A stretch of 64,000 nucleotides of DNA from Cryptosporangium minutisporangium (lineage in GTDB: Bacteria > Actinomycetota > Actinomycetes > Mycobacteriales > Cryptosporangiaceae): contig NZ_BAAAYN010000007.1 in the NCBI RefSeq assembly GCF_039536245.1, positions 27,931 through 91,930 on the forward strand, given 5' to 3'. Shown piece by piece: positions 19,641 through 28,298 of the stretch. Within the stretch, counting starts at the first letter, position 1. Each line of letters begins with the position of its first letter. A program made the position numbers and the translations under genes. The notes beneath the pieces are model-generated. The model saw nothing but the letters and a program-made list of their open reading frames with translations, was not told the DNA's origin and searched no databases.

Positions 19641-20708
19641 CTACGCCCGGCGGGTGGTGGCGGCGCCGGCTAGCTCGGCCAACGCGTCCGCTGCCTCGGC
19701 GTCCAACGCGGCGTTGCTCAACGCGTCGAGAGCACGGTGGGTCAGCGAACTGATCCGCTCCTCGGTGCGCGCCAGCGCGCCGGTCTCCACCAGCACCTCG
19801 CGCAGCGCCTCCACCCCGTCGGCGCCCAGCGAAGGGTCGCCGAGGTAGCGGTCGAGCAGCGCAGTCTGCTCCGGGGTCGCGCGCTCGGCGGCGTACGCGA
19901 GCAGCAGCGTCCGCTTGCCTTCCCGCAGGTCGTCGCCGGCCGGCTTGCCGGTCTCCGCCGGGTCGCCGAACACGCCGAGGACGTCGTCCCGCAGCTGGAA
20001 CGCCTCGCCCAGCGGGAGCCCGTAGCGACTCAGCGTTTCCCCCAGGTCGGGGCCGGCACCGGCCAGTGCGGCGCCCAGATGCAGCGGACGCTCGACCGTG
20101 TACTTCGCGGCCTTGTACCGCACGACCCGGAGCGCTCGGTCCACCGAGTGGCCGCCCTCGGCCTGCGCCAGCACGTCGAGGTACTGGCCGGCCATGATCT
20201 CGGTGCGCATCTCGTCCCAGACCGGGCGGGCCCGCTCCAGCGCGTCGCTCGGCATCCCGGACCGGTCGAGCATCTCGTCGGCCCAGATCAGGCAGGTGTC
20301 GCCGAGCAGGATCGCGGCCGCGGTTCCGAACCCGTCCGCGCTGCCGCCCCAGCCTTCGTCCGCGTGCATCGCGGCGAACCGCCGATGCACCGCGGGCTTT
20401 CCGCGCCGGGTGTCCGAGCCGTCCATCACGTCGTCGTGGATGAGCGCGCACGCCTGCACCAGCTCGAGCGCGCCGATGGCCCGGATCAGCGCCTCCGAGC
20501 CCGCGCCACCGGCCGCGCGGTAACCCCAGTACGCGAACGCGGGGCGCAGCCGCTTGCCGCCTTCCAGGAAGTCGGCGAGAGCGTCGGCGACCGGTCCGAG
20601 TTCGGGGCCGACGAGCGCGAGCCGGCCGCGCTGGCGGTGGAGCTGGGCGCGGAGTGCCGCGCTCACGCGGGTCCGCAGGTCGTCCCGGTCGAGCGGCGTC
20701 GCGGGCAC
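19641..20708 (-). CDS. idsA: Polyprenyl (geranylgeranyl) diphosphate synthase
   Basis: Adds isopentenyl diphosphate to allylic diphosphates. Here it most likely makes the C20 precursor for crtB. It has 355 residues. The first Asp-rich motif is D-D-V-M-D-G-S-D-T-R-R-G, preceded by A-L-I-H, and the second is L-R-D-D-V-L-G-V-F-G-D. The G-G-K-R-L-R-P substrate segment is present. GTG 20708 has GAGAGG about 10 bases upstream. It is divergent from metF across 140 bp. The idsA-metF pairing resembles Rv2173-Rv2172c of M. tuberculosis. Confidence 0.93.
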   Translation of the reverse strand: MPATPLDRDDLRTRVSAALRAQLHRQRGRLALVGPELGPVADALADFLEGGKRLRPAFAYWGYRAAGGAGSEALIRAIGALELVQACALIHDDVMDGSDTRRGKPAVHRRFAAMHADEGWGGSADGFGTAAAILLGDTCLIWADEMLDRSGMPSDALERARPVWDEMRTEIMAGQYLDVLAQAEGGHSVDRALRVVRYKAAKYTVERPLHLGAALAGAGPDLGETLSRYGLPLGEAFQLRDDVLGVFGDPAETGKPAGDDLREGKRTLLLAYAAERATPEQTALLDRYLGDPSLGADGVEALREVLVETGALARTEERISSLTHRALDALSNAALDAEAADALAELAGAATTRRA

Positions 20709-20848
20709 GCGGGGGTTCCTCTCTGGCTGCGGTCTTCTCCGGCACGGTAGTCCCTGCGCTGCGGCCAGGCACCGCGGGCCGGGGAGAGGTCTGTGTGTTC
20801 GGGGACGCACTGACCACTGCTCACCGTGTCCGACTACAGTGTCGCCAC

Positions 20849-21808
20849 ATGGCAACCGGTCTCGTTAACTCGAAACACGCGTCCTCAGCAGCGGGTTCGA
20901 CGCGGGAACGGCGAACCTCCGTCGGCGACCTGGTGCGGGACGACGCACCGACGTTCTCGTTCGAATTCTTCCCGCCGAAGACCGACGCCGGGGAGCGCCA
21001 GCTCTGGCAGGCGATCCGCGAGCTGGAGGCGTTGCAGCCCTCGTTCGTCTCGATCACCTACGGCGCGGGCGGGTCCAGCCGTGACCGGACGGTGTCGATC
21101 ACCGAGCGGATCGCCTCGGAGACCACGCTGCTGCCGATGGCGCACCTCACCGCCGTGAACCACTCGGTGGCCGAGCTGCGGAACGTGATCGGGCACTACG
21201 CGGCGGTCGGCGTGCACGACGTGCTGGTGCTGCGCGGTGACCCGCCGGGCGACCCGCAGGCCGAGTGGATCGCCCATCCGGAGGGCTACAGCTACGCCAG
21301 CGACCTGGTGAAGCTGGTGAAGGACTCCGGCGAGTTCTGCGTCGGCGTCGCCGCGTTCCCGGAGAAGCACCCGCGCTCGCCCGACCTGGAGTCCGACGTG
21401 CGGTTCTTCGTCGAGAAGTGCCGGGCCGGTGCGGACTTCGCGATCACTCAGTTCTTCTTCGACTGGCAGGACTGGGCCCGGCTGCGGGACGCGGCCGAGG
21501 CCTCCGGCTGCGACGTGCCGATCGTGCCCGGCGTGATGCCGGTGACCAACGTGTCGCAGATCGAGCGGATGGCTGTCCTGTCCGGGGCCGCGTTCCCAGA
21601 GGACCTCGCCGAGCGGCTGCGCGCGGTCGCGGACGACCCGCTGGCCGTGCGGGCGATCGGCGTCGAGGTCGCGACGGCGCTGTCCGAGCGGCTGCTCGCC
21701 GAGGGCGCACCCGGCATTCACTTCATCACGCTGAACCGCAGCGCCGCGACCCGCGAAGTCCACGCCAACCTGTCACCTCGGTGGGCGGCCCGCCCAGCAC
21801 GACGCTGA
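20849..21808 (+). CDS. metF: Methylenetetrahydrofolate reductase
   Basis: Reduces 5,10-methylene-THF to 5-methyl-THF for methionine synthesis, using FAD in a TIM barrel. It has 319 residues. F-S-F-E-F-F-P-P-K near residue 36, F-V-S-I-T-Y-G-A-G-G-S, V-L-R-G-D-P-P-G and I-T-Q-F-F-F-D match the family. TACAGT at 20835-20840 lies eight bases before the ATG and there is no ribosome site, so the mRNA is probably leaderless. The last nine codons (R-W-A-A-R-P-A-R-R) and the stop lie inside copy 2 of the dispersed repeat, so the C-terminal tail is repeat-derived rather than a family feature. Confidence 0.94.
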   Translation: MATGLVNSKHASSAAGSTRERRTSVGDLVRDDAPTFSFEFFPPKTDAGERQLWQAIRELEALQPSFVSITYGAGGSSRDRTVSITERIASETTLLPMAHLTAVNHSVAELRNVIGHYAAVGVHDVLVLRGDPPGDPQAEWIAHPEGYSYASDLVKLVKDSGEFCVGVAAFPEKHPRSPDLESDVRFFVEKCRAGADFAITQFFFDWQDWARLRDAAEASGCDVPIVPGVMPVTNVSQIERMAVLSGAAFPEDLAERLRAVADDPLAVRAIGVEVATALSERLLAEGAPGIHFITLNRSAATREVHANLSPRWAARPARR

Positions 21809-21893
21809 CGGCCGCGCGCGCCGACTTGAGACGGTAAGGCAAGGGTCGCGGCGTCGACGCGCGCGGACGCCAGCCCCGCGCTGGGCGGGCTCC
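21782..21893. repeat. Dispersed stop-codon repeat, copy 2 (full length, about 112 bp)
   Basis: The ends are inverted: GGCCCGCCCAG on the left and CTGGGCGGGCT on the right (10 of 11 paired). An inner stem of about 12 bp pairs GCGCGCGCCGAC with GTCGACGCGCGC around a conserved core beginning TTGAGAC and containing AAGGC-AAGG and TCGCGGC. Aligned with the reverse complement of 47021-47131, the core is nearly identical while both sides of the inner stem differ together. The metF stop codon lies inside it. Confidence 0.78.
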
Positions 21894-21922
21894 AGGTCAC
21901 AACAACGGGTGGCTGCGCCGCC

Positions 21923-23413
21923 TTACGCCGGGCCCACGAGGCCGGCGACGGTTTGGGCCGACAGGGTGACCAGCGGCAGCCCGCCGCCGGGGTGGGACGA
22001 GCCGCCGACCAGGAACAACCCGGGGACCACCGAACGGTTCCCCGGCCGGAGGAACGCCGCTCGGGCGCCGTTGCTCGACGTCCCGTAGATCGCCCCGCCC
22101 ACCGCGTGCGTGCGTGCCTCCAGGTCGGCGGGCGTCCGAACCTCCCGGAACAGGAGCCGGTCGCCCGGGTCGTAGCCGCGCTCGGCCAGCCGCTGGAGCA
22201 GCAGATCGGCGTACCGGTCGGCGAGTCCGGGCGTCCGCCAGTCGACCGCGCCCCGGCCCGTTCCCTGCCGGGCGGCGTTCACCAGCACGAACCAGGCCTC
22301 GTGGCCCTCCGGCCGCACCGCGGGGTCGTCCGGCACCGAGAGGTAGAGCGTGGGATCGGGCACCGGACGCCCCGGGTCGCCGAAGACGTGGTCGAACTCC
22401 GCGTCGTAGCTGCCCGGCAGCTCGCCGGGAGGGAACAGCACCGTGTGGTGGGCCAGGCCGGGCGTCCGGCCACGCACCCCGAGCAGCAGCACGAACCCGG
22501 AGAGCGACGGCGTGGTGCGGCGCAGCGCACGTGCCGCCGACGGCACCGCGATCAGGTCCTGGTAGACGTGCGTCGCGTCCGCGTTGGCCACGACGACGTC
22601 GGCGGGGAGCCGGCCACCGTCGGCGAGCAGGACACCGGTGACGCCCCGGGCGTCCGCGGTGATCCGGGTGACCTCGGTACCCGTACGGACCGCGACGCCG
22701 TGCTCCGCGCACCGGGCCAGCAGCGCGTCGGCCAGCCGGCGCAGCCCGCCTCGCAGGTACCAGCCGCCGAACGCGAGTTCCGCGTACGGCACCGACGCCA
22801 GTGCCGCCGGGGCGCGCCGGGGGTCCGAGCCGGTGTACGTCGCGTACCGCTCGACGAACTGCCGCAGCCGGGGATCCCGCAGGTACGCCGTGGCCATTCC
22901 GCGCAGCGAGCGTCCGGGCGCGATCGCGGCGAGATCCCGCAGCCGGGTCGCGTACCGTGCCAACGTCCGCGGCCCGTCCAGCGCCGAGGCGAGGAACGGT
23001 TCGTAGGTGGCCGCCCAGATCCGCTCGGCCCGCTTCCAGAACGCGGCCCAGTCCGCACCGGCGCCGCCGCCGAACGCGTCGTCGACTCGCCGCCGGAACT
23101 CGAACGGATCCGCACACGACTCCAGCGTCGTGCCGTCGCCGAACCGGTAGTGCGCGATCGGGTCGAGCGGCTGCAGGTCGAGGACCGTCTCCAGCCGGTC
23201 GCCGGTCTCCCGGAAGAAGTCGGCGAACACCTGCGGCATCGTCACCAGGCTGGGTCCGGTGTCGAAACGGAACCCGTCGCGGGTCAGCAGACCGAGCTTG
23301 CCGCCCACCTCCGGAGCGCGTTCACAGACCGTGACCCGGTGCCCGCCTACCGCCAGCCGGACCGCCGCGGTCAGTCCGCCGATCCCTGCCCCCACGACCA
23401 CGACATCTGCCAC
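21923..23413 (-). CDS. CrtI-family carotenoid desaturase/oxidase (CrtD-like)
   Basis: A 496-residue FAD protein of the phytoene desaturase family, distinct from crtI. The N-terminal VVVVGAGIGGLTAAVRL and G-F-R-F-D-T-G-P-S-L-V-T-M-P segments bind FAD. The C-terminus has an I-Y-G-T-S-S-N-G segment, then A-A-F-L-R-P-G-N-R-S and G-L-F-L-V-G-G-S-S-H-P-G-G-G-L-P, a signature of the CrtD/CrtNb branch rather than of CrtI. The family includes 3,4-desaturases of hydroxylated carotenoids and terminal methyl oxidases; CruF nearby favours the 3',4'-desaturase role. Start GTG 23413. It lies downstream of the Hsp70-like gene (26 bp) on the same strand. Confidence 0.85.
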   Translation of the reverse strand: MADVVVVGAGIGGLTAAVRLAVGGHRVTVCERAPEVGGKLGLLTRDGFRFDTGPSLVTMPQVFADFFRETGDRLETVLDLQPLDPIAHYRFGDGTTLESCADPFEFRRRVDDAFGGGAGADWAAFWKRAERIWAATYEPFLASALDGPRTLARYATRLRDLAAIAPGRSLRGMATAYLRDPRLRQFVERYATYTGSDPRRAPAALASVPYAELAFGGWYLRGGLRRLADALLARCAEHGVAVRTGTEVTRITADARGVTGVLLADGGRLPADVVVANADATHVYQDLIAVPSAARALRRTTPSLSGFVLLLGVRGRTPGLAHHTVLFPPGELPGSYDAEFDHVFGDPGRPVPDPTLYLSVPDDPAVRPEGHEAWFVLVNAARQGTGRGAVDWRTPGLADRYADLLLQRLAERGYDPGDRLLFREVRTPADLEARTHAVGGAIYGTSSNGARAAFLRPGNRSVVPGLFLVGGSSHPGGGLPLVTLSAQTVAGLVGPA

Positions 23414-23439
23414 CCGCTGATTGTCCAGGGCGACCGCTT

Positions 23440-25608
23440 TCAGAGCGTCAGCGGGAGGTCCTTCACCGACGCGTCCGAGCGGGTCTCGCCTGCGTGCACG
23501 TCGACCAGTCGGAGCCGGTACTGGCCCTTCGCCGGAGACTTGACCAGGTAACCGGGCATGACGTTGCGGTGGATCTCCGGGCCGTAGAGCGCCTCGCTGA
23601 CCAACGGCGTCGAGCCGACCTCGGTGCCGTTCGGCTGGACCAGCACGATCGTGTCCCGGTCGAAGATGTGGCCCCCGGCGGTGTCACGCGTGTACTGGAC
23701 GTCGAGGATGCAGTTCAGCGCCTCGTAACCGGCGTCGGCCTGGCCGTTGAAGTCGAAGAACCCGCCGCGCACGTGGCACGACTGCACGGTCACGACCAGG
23801 TCCCGCAGCGTCAGCGTCACCGGTTTCGGCAGCACGCTGCGCGGCTGGTAGGCGACGAGCTTGCCCTTGTTGCCCGCGGGGACCACGGCCTGCGCCTCGT
23901 CGCCGGAGCCGATCGTGAAGAACCCGTCGGCGACGCTGCCCTTCACCTCCAGTGAGCGCACCGAGTAGACGAGGCGCGTCTTCTGCTTCCCGGCGACCGC
24001 GCCGACGTCCGAGACGCTGACCGAGCTCTGGACGCCGTCCAGCGTGAACGTCATGTCGATGCGCGGGCTGTAGTTCTTCGGGCCCTCGTTCTCCACCGTG
24101 GTCTCGACCGTGAGCTGGTCGTCCATGCCGGCGTCGTACACCATCTTCCCGAACGTGATCTTCAGCGGCCCGTACCAGGCCGTCTTGTTCACCGTGACTT
24201 CCTGGTGCGGGGCGCCGGGACGCGCGGATCCGGTCGCGGCGACGGGCGGCGAGGAGGCGCTGTCGGCCTGCCCCACGCCGGTTTTCTCGTCCGAGCCGCC
24301 CCAGGGCCAGGTGGTCCAGCCGAGGACAACCGCCACCAGCACGACGACGAGCACGCCCGCGATCGCGGCGACCCCACGCCGCCGGCCGACGTGGGTCCCG
24401 GCCGAAGACCCGGTCGGCGGGGTGCCGAGCGGTATCCCGGTTGGCGACGGCGCGGCCACCGGCGACCCGAACGGCGGCGGGCCGGGGAACGTCGGACCGG
24501 GCGGCGGCGGTGCTGACCGCGGTTCCGGCGCGCGCTCCGGCAGGTGCGAACTGCCCAGCGCGACGACGAGTTCCGGCTGCTCGATCACGGTGGGCGCGAC
24601 GCCGATCCGGTGGTGCAGGAGCGTGCCGACCAGCGGAATCCGGCTGGAACCGCCGACCAGGAACACACCGGCGAGCTGATCGGCGCGGATACCGGCCCGC
24701 TGCAGAGCCCCGGCGGCGACGTCGGCCGTGCGCTCGAGGTACGGCCGCGCCAGCCGCTCGAACTCGTCTCGCGTCAGGTGCACGTCGACGTCGAGTACCG
24801 GGACGAGCAGGCTCGCCGACGAGCTGCGGGAAAGCTGCTCCTTCGCCGCCCGAACGTCCTCCCAGAGCATCCGGTTCCGGCGCCGGGCAGCGTCGTCGGT
24901 CGCGTGCACGAGCCGGGCCCACTGATCGGGACTCCAGACCCCGAGCGTCACCCGCAGGTGCTCGACGATCGCCGCATCCAGGTCCAGGCCGCCGACGTCC
25001 GGCAGCCCGTCGGTGGCCAGCACGCGCCAGCCGCCGTCGGCTGCCTGCAGGACGCTCGTGTCGAACGTGCCGCCGCCGAAGTCGTAGACGAGGAGCGCGG
25101 ATCCGTCCGGCACCGAGCGCCCCAGCACCCCGGTGAAGTAGCGCGCCGCGGCGACCGGCTCGGGCACGAACCGCACGGCGGGCAACCCGGCGCGGGCGGC
25201 GGCGTCCACCAGGACTTGCCTGCGGTGGGCGCCCCAGCCCGCGGGGTGGCTCAGCACCACGTCGGCGGGGAGGCTCCCGGCGACCCGGGCGGCTTCGTCG
25301 GCGACCCGCCGGAGTACGGCCGCCACCAGGTGGGGCACCGGCACGTTCCGGTCGCCGAGGAGCACGGCACCGTCGTCCACCCGGCGCTTCGGGTTCGGTT
25401 CGAAGCGCGACGGTTCGAGCCGCGCTCCGCGCTCCGCGTCGCGGCCGACGACCATCCGGCCGTCCGGTGCGATCAGCACCGCGGACGGCAGCAGGAAGCT
25501 GCCGTCGAACATCAGCGGCTGAACCCGGCCGTCGCGCCCGCGCAACGCGGCGACGGTGTGGGTGGAGCCGAAGTCGATGGCCAGGCTTGGTTCGAAGGTC
25601 CCGTGCAC
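23440..25608 (-). CDS. Membrane-anchored Hsp70-like protein
   Basis: A 722-residue protein with an Hsp70/actin-type ATPase domain (about 1-370): IDFGSTHTVAA phosphate-1 loop, VYDFGGGTFDTSVL phosphate-2 loop, FVPEPVAAARY and a late VFLVGGSSRIP adenosine motif. Instead of the usual peptide-binding domain there is a Pro-rich linker, one membrane helix (near residue 415) and an exported beta-rich domain of about 270 residues with paired cysteines. This suits a regulator or sensor more than a general chaperone. TAGTCT at 25616-25621 lies seven bases before GTG 25608, so it is probably leaderless. Such membrane Hsp70-like proteins occur in actinobacteria, but the function is unknown. Confidence 0.82.
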   Translation of the reverse strand: MHGTFEPSLAIDFGSTHTVAALRGRDGRVQPLMFDGSFLLPSAVLIAPDGRMVVGRDAERGARLEPSRFEPNPKRRVDDGAVLLGDRNVPVPHLVAAVLRRVADEAARVAGSLPADVVLSHPAGWGAHRRQVLVDAAARAGLPAVRFVPEPVAAARYFTGVLGRSVPDGSALLVYDFGGGTFDTSVLQAADGGWRVLATDGLPDVGGLDLDAAIVEHLRVTLGVWSPDQWARLVHATDDAARRRNRMLWEDVRAAKEQLSRSSSASLLVPVLDVDVHLTRDEFERLARPYLERTADVAAGALQRAGIRADQLAGVFLVGGSSRIPLVGTLLHHRIGVAPTVIEQPELVVALGSSHLPERAPEPRSAPPPPGPTFPGPPPFGSPVAAPSPTGIPLGTPPTGSSAGTHVGRRRGVAAIAGVLVVVLVAVVLGWTTWPWGGSDEKTGVGQADSASSPPVAATGSARPGAPHQEVTVNKTAWYGPLKITFGKMVYDAGMDDQLTVETTVENEGPKNYSPRIDMTFTLDGVQSSVSVSDVGAVAGKQKTRLVYSVRSLEVKGSVADGFFTIGSGDEAQAVVPAGNKGKLVAYQPRSVLPKPVTLTLRDLVVTVQSCHVRGGFFDFNGQADAGYEALNCILDVQYTRDTAGGHIFDRDTIVLVQPNGTEVGSTPLVSEALYGPEIHRNVMPGYLVKSPAKGQYRLRLVDVHAGETRSDASVKDLPLTL

Positions 25609-25682
25609 GGCCGGAAGACTAGGCAGGTCGACCGAGCCGACCAACCCGGTCGGGTCCTAGTCCCCGGCCGTGTGTCCGGCCT

Positions 25683-25702
25683 GCGCACGCTCCGCCGTGC
25701 GC
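25683..25702 (-). terminator. Small hairpin after the glycosyltransferase gene
   Basis: GCGCACG and CGTGCGC form a perfect 7-bp stem with a six-base loop, 46 bp past the stop of the leftward glycosyltransferase gene and before the Hsp70-like promoter. It is modest in size, so its role is tentative. Confidence 0.45.
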
Positions 25703-25748
25703 GTGTACAACCGGCGGCGCCGGAACTCGCGGCCGCGACCGGGTCTTG

Positions 25749-26954
25749 TCACGGGTGTTCGTGCGGGTGCACGAGACGCGAATCACCGGGCTCGTCGAGG
25801 GTGACCAGGCGGCCTTTCCAGCGCAGGGCCCCGCGGCGGTGTTCGCGCCAGGAGCGGAACGTCAGCCAGCCGAGCGTTGCGATCGACGCCGGGTGGGCCA
25901 GCGCGTCCGGCCAGGCCCGGCCTCCGCTGGTCCGGGCCGTGACGACCCGACCGGCGACCCCGGCCGCGTACCCGAGCAGGCCGAGGCGGCTACCGCGCAG
26001 CGCCGCGACCGCGGGAACCACGTAGAGCAGGCTCAGGAAGCCCACGGTCGCCACCGCTCCGGCCGGGGAGCCGAACGCCGCCCAGAGGGACTTCGAGTAG
26101 CCGTCGCGCAGCTCCGGCCAGGACTCGTACATCCGGCACTCGGCGATCGTCGAACCGTCGGCGACGATCCCCCGGCCCCCGGCCCGCTTGACGGCCCGCA
26201 GCAGCCCGATGTCCTCCAGCACGTCCGTCCGCACCGCGGAGTGCCCGCCGGCGGCCCGGTAGCGGGCCCGCTTGACCACCAGGAACTGTCCGTTGGCCGC
26301 GGTCAGCGACGGCTTCGGCGACCGTTCGGCCACGCCGAGCGGCAGCGTCGTCAGCCACGACCACTGCAGCAGCGGCTGGACGAGGCGCTCGGCCGCGCCG
26401 AGCGCGATCTGCCGGGGGTACGGCGAGATCAGGTCCAATCCGGACTCGTCCAGGACGGCGAGGGCCGCGGCGACCGCGTCCGGCGCGAGCACCACGTCCG
26501 CGTCGACGAAGATCAACACGTCGGACGCCGGGGCAGCGGCGTCGGCGAGCTGCTGGCACGCGTGCGGCTTGCCCAGCCAGCCCGGGGGGAGCGGCGCCCC
26601 GGTGAGCAGCCGGACGCGGGGGTCACCGCCCGCGACGCGCCGGACGACGTCCGCGGTGCGGTCGGTGCTGCCGTCGTCCAGCACCACGATCTCGTAGCCC
26701 GGGACGCCACGCTGGCCCAACAGAGCGCGGAGGCACGGCTCCACCCGGTGCTCCTCGTCGCGCAGCGGGAGCAGCACCGAGACGCGAACCGGTGACTCCG
26801 GAGGGTGGGTCGGCGGCCGCCGGAGCCGTCGCGCGTTTCCGATCGTGTGCGCCGTGAGTGCGACCGCCCCGACGGTGCCCCACAACACCGGATCGGCGAG
26901 CCTCCGAACCCGGCCTCGGCCGCGGGCCCCAGCCGGGCGCCCGGCTCGGCTCAC
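25749..26954 (-). CDS. Family 2 glycosyltransferase, CruG-like carotenoid glycosyltransferase candidate
   Basis: A 401-residue protein. After one N-terminal membrane helix comes a GT-A domain with V-S-V-L-L-P-L-R-D-E-E, V-L-D-D-G-S-T-D (first Asp motif), F-V-D-A-D-V-V (DxD metal site) and a T-D-V-L-E-D-I-G acceptor motif. Further hydrophobic helices lie near the C-terminus. GTG 26954 overlaps the cruF stop by four bases (GTGA). In cyanobacteria a GT2 of this layout, CruG, glycosylates the hydroxyl made in the CruF pathway. Adjacency and coupling to cruF make that role likely here; the sugar is unknown. It is the last gene of the operon starting at 29047. Confidence 0.83.
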   Translation of the reverse strand: MSRAGRPAGARGRGRVRRLADPVLWGTVGAVALTAHTIGNARRLRRPPTHPPESPVRVSVLLPLRDEEHRVEPCLRALLGQRGVPGYEIVVLDDGSTDRTADVVRRVAGGDPRVRLLTGAPLPPGWLGKPHACQQLADAAAPASDVLIFVDADVVLAPDAVAAALAVLDESGLDLISPYPRQIALGAAERLVQPLLQWSWLTTLPLGVAERSPKPSLTAANGQFLVVKRARYRAAGGHSAVRTDVLEDIGLLRAVKRAGGRGIVADGSTIAECRMYESWPELRDGYSKSLWAAFGSPAGAVATVGFLSLLYVVPAVAALRGSRLGLLGYAAGVAGRVVTARTSGGRAWPDALAHPASIATLGWLTFRSWREHRRGALRWKGRLVTLDEPGDSRLVHPHEHP

Positions 26955-27727
26955 CGGGTGCTCGCGAGTGGAACCGGCCGCGCCATCCGCCCGGCCTGGT
27001 AGAGCCGCACCGCGAGCGGTACCGCCACCAGCCCCATACCGAGCCCGCCCCAGACGGCCGACGCGGGCAGGCCGAAGAACGCGGCGTGTGCCAGCACCGA
27101 GGACGCGTAGGTCCAGAGGTAGAACGCGAGCATGGGGGCGTCGGACGGCGTCGGCTGCCCGGCGTCCGCAAAGAAGTGCAGGACGCCGCACATCACCACC
27201 GCCACCAGCACCCACCCGACGTAGTTCGTCACCGGGATCCCCGGGACGCCCGGCAGGGCGACGCCGTCCGAATCCCACGTCCAGTGCCCGGCATCGACCA
27301 TCTGCGGATCGAGGAACAGGTCCCACGACGCCAGCGCCCACCCGCCGACGAGTACCCGGAGCCACCCCGTCACCAGCCGTCCGGCCACCAGCCAGGCGGG
27401 CCACGCCATCATCGTCCACGCGAGCGGGATCACCCAGGGCACGCCGAGCACGGCCGGGCCGAGCGTCTCGGCGTACTCGTACGCACCGAACGGAAAACCG
27501 GTCGCCGTGCCGACCGCCTCGACGGCCAGGCCGCCGCCGGTGGTCACCACGACCAGGACGGCGGCGGTCCGCGTCCCCCGCGTCAGCAGCGCGTGCACCA
27601 CGGCGGCGGCGAACCCGAGCACGACCGTGGCGATCGTCAGGCCGTTCCGCGCGGATCCGCCGACCAGCGGATAGCTGATCTGCGCCAGCACGGTCAGCGC
27701 TACCAGCACGATCGGCACCCGGCGCAT
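26951..27727 (-). CDS. cruF: Carotenoid 1',2'-hydratase, CruF family
   Basis: A polytopic membrane protein of 258 residues with about seven hydrophobic helices. Conserved acidic and aromatic segments include F-P-F-G-A-Y-E-Y, L-A-W-T-M-M-A-W-P, S-W-D-L-F-L-D-P-Q-M-V and G-H-W-T-W, which are typical of CruF and of the archaeal bisanhydrobacterioruberin hydratase. The enzyme adds water across the terminal psi-end double bond to give a tertiary 1'-hydroxyl. ATG 27727 is chosen because the first helix begins there. Its stop overlaps the glycosyltransferase start, and the GNAT gene ends 16 bp upstream. Confidence 0.87.
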   Translation of the reverse strand: MRRVPIVLVALTVLAQISYPLVGGSARNGLTIATVVLGFAAAVVHALLTRGTRTAAVLVVVTTGGGLAVEAVGTATGFPFGAYEYAETLGPAVLGVPWVIPLAWTMMAWPAWLVAGRLVTGWLRVLVGGWALASWDLFLDPQMVDAGHWTWDSDGVALPGVPGIPVTNYVGWVLVAVVMCGVLHFFADAGQPTPSDAPMLAFYLWTYASSVLAHAAFFGLPASAVWGGLGMGLVAVPLAVRLYQAGRMARPVPLASTR

Positions 27728-27743
27728 CGTCAGGACCGCTTCG

Positions 27744-28298
27744 TCAAGGCGTCGGGTCCTCGAGCGGGAGACCCCGTCCGAGGACCGCGAACGGCCGGTC
27801 GTCACCGGGGAACACGACGTCGCGCAACACGTCGAGGAAGCCGAGCCGGCGGTAGAGCCGCCAGGCCCGCGACTCGCCACCCTCCGGCGTGGAGAGTGCG
27901 GTGGTGCGACGGTTCACCCCGTCCAGGAGCAGCCGGATCTGCTGCTCGCCGATGCCCTTCCCCTGGACCCCCGGCGCGACGTGCAGTTCGACGACCTCGA
28001 AGCAGTCCGACAGCCAGGCGCGGTACCCGGCCGGGTCGAGCCGGGAGCGGACGTGCTCGTGCCACCACTGGCCGGGCTCGCCGCGGTACCCGTAGCCGAA
28101 ACCGACGACCCGGCCGTCCGCGTCGAGCGTGCCGACGGCGCGGAACTCCGGCCGCCGGGTGTGCGCGACCAGGATGCCCCGGCGCCCCTCGACCAGCGCC
28201 GGTGAGTAATTCATCGCGGAGCCGTAGACGCCGAGCACCTCGTCGAGGTGGGCGACGACGTCGCGGGCGGACCAGCGCGCCGGGGTCAGTGGCGTCAC
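27744..28298 (-). CDS. GNAT-family N-acetyltransferase
   Basis: A 184-residue protein with an acetyltransferase core: E-V-V-E-L-H-V-A-P-G-V-Q-G-K-G-I-G, where Q/R-x-x-G-x-G/A binds the acetyl-CoA pyrophosphate, then a late R-L-Y-R-R-L-G-F helix. Its substrate cannot be told from sequence. The GTG at 28298 overlaps the stop of the monooxygenase gene by four bases and cruF starts 16 bp later, so it is cotranscribed with carotenoid genes. It may be a passenger or may modify a pathway component. Confidence 0.82.
   Translation of the reverse strand: MTPLTPARWSARDVVAHLDEVLGVYGSAMNYSPALVEGRRGILVAHTRRPEFRAVGTLDADGRVVGFGYGYRGEPGQWWHEHVRSRLDPAGYRAWLSDCFEVVELHVAPGVQGKGIGEQQIRLLLDGVNRRTTALSTPEGGESRAWRLYRRLGFLDVLRDVVFPGDDRPFAVLGRGLPLEDPTP

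Noticed and set aside
21782..21893. Insertion sequence or classical MITE
   Set aside because: The ends are inverted, but no target duplication or related transposase is visible in the window; placement at stop codons is unlike random insertion.
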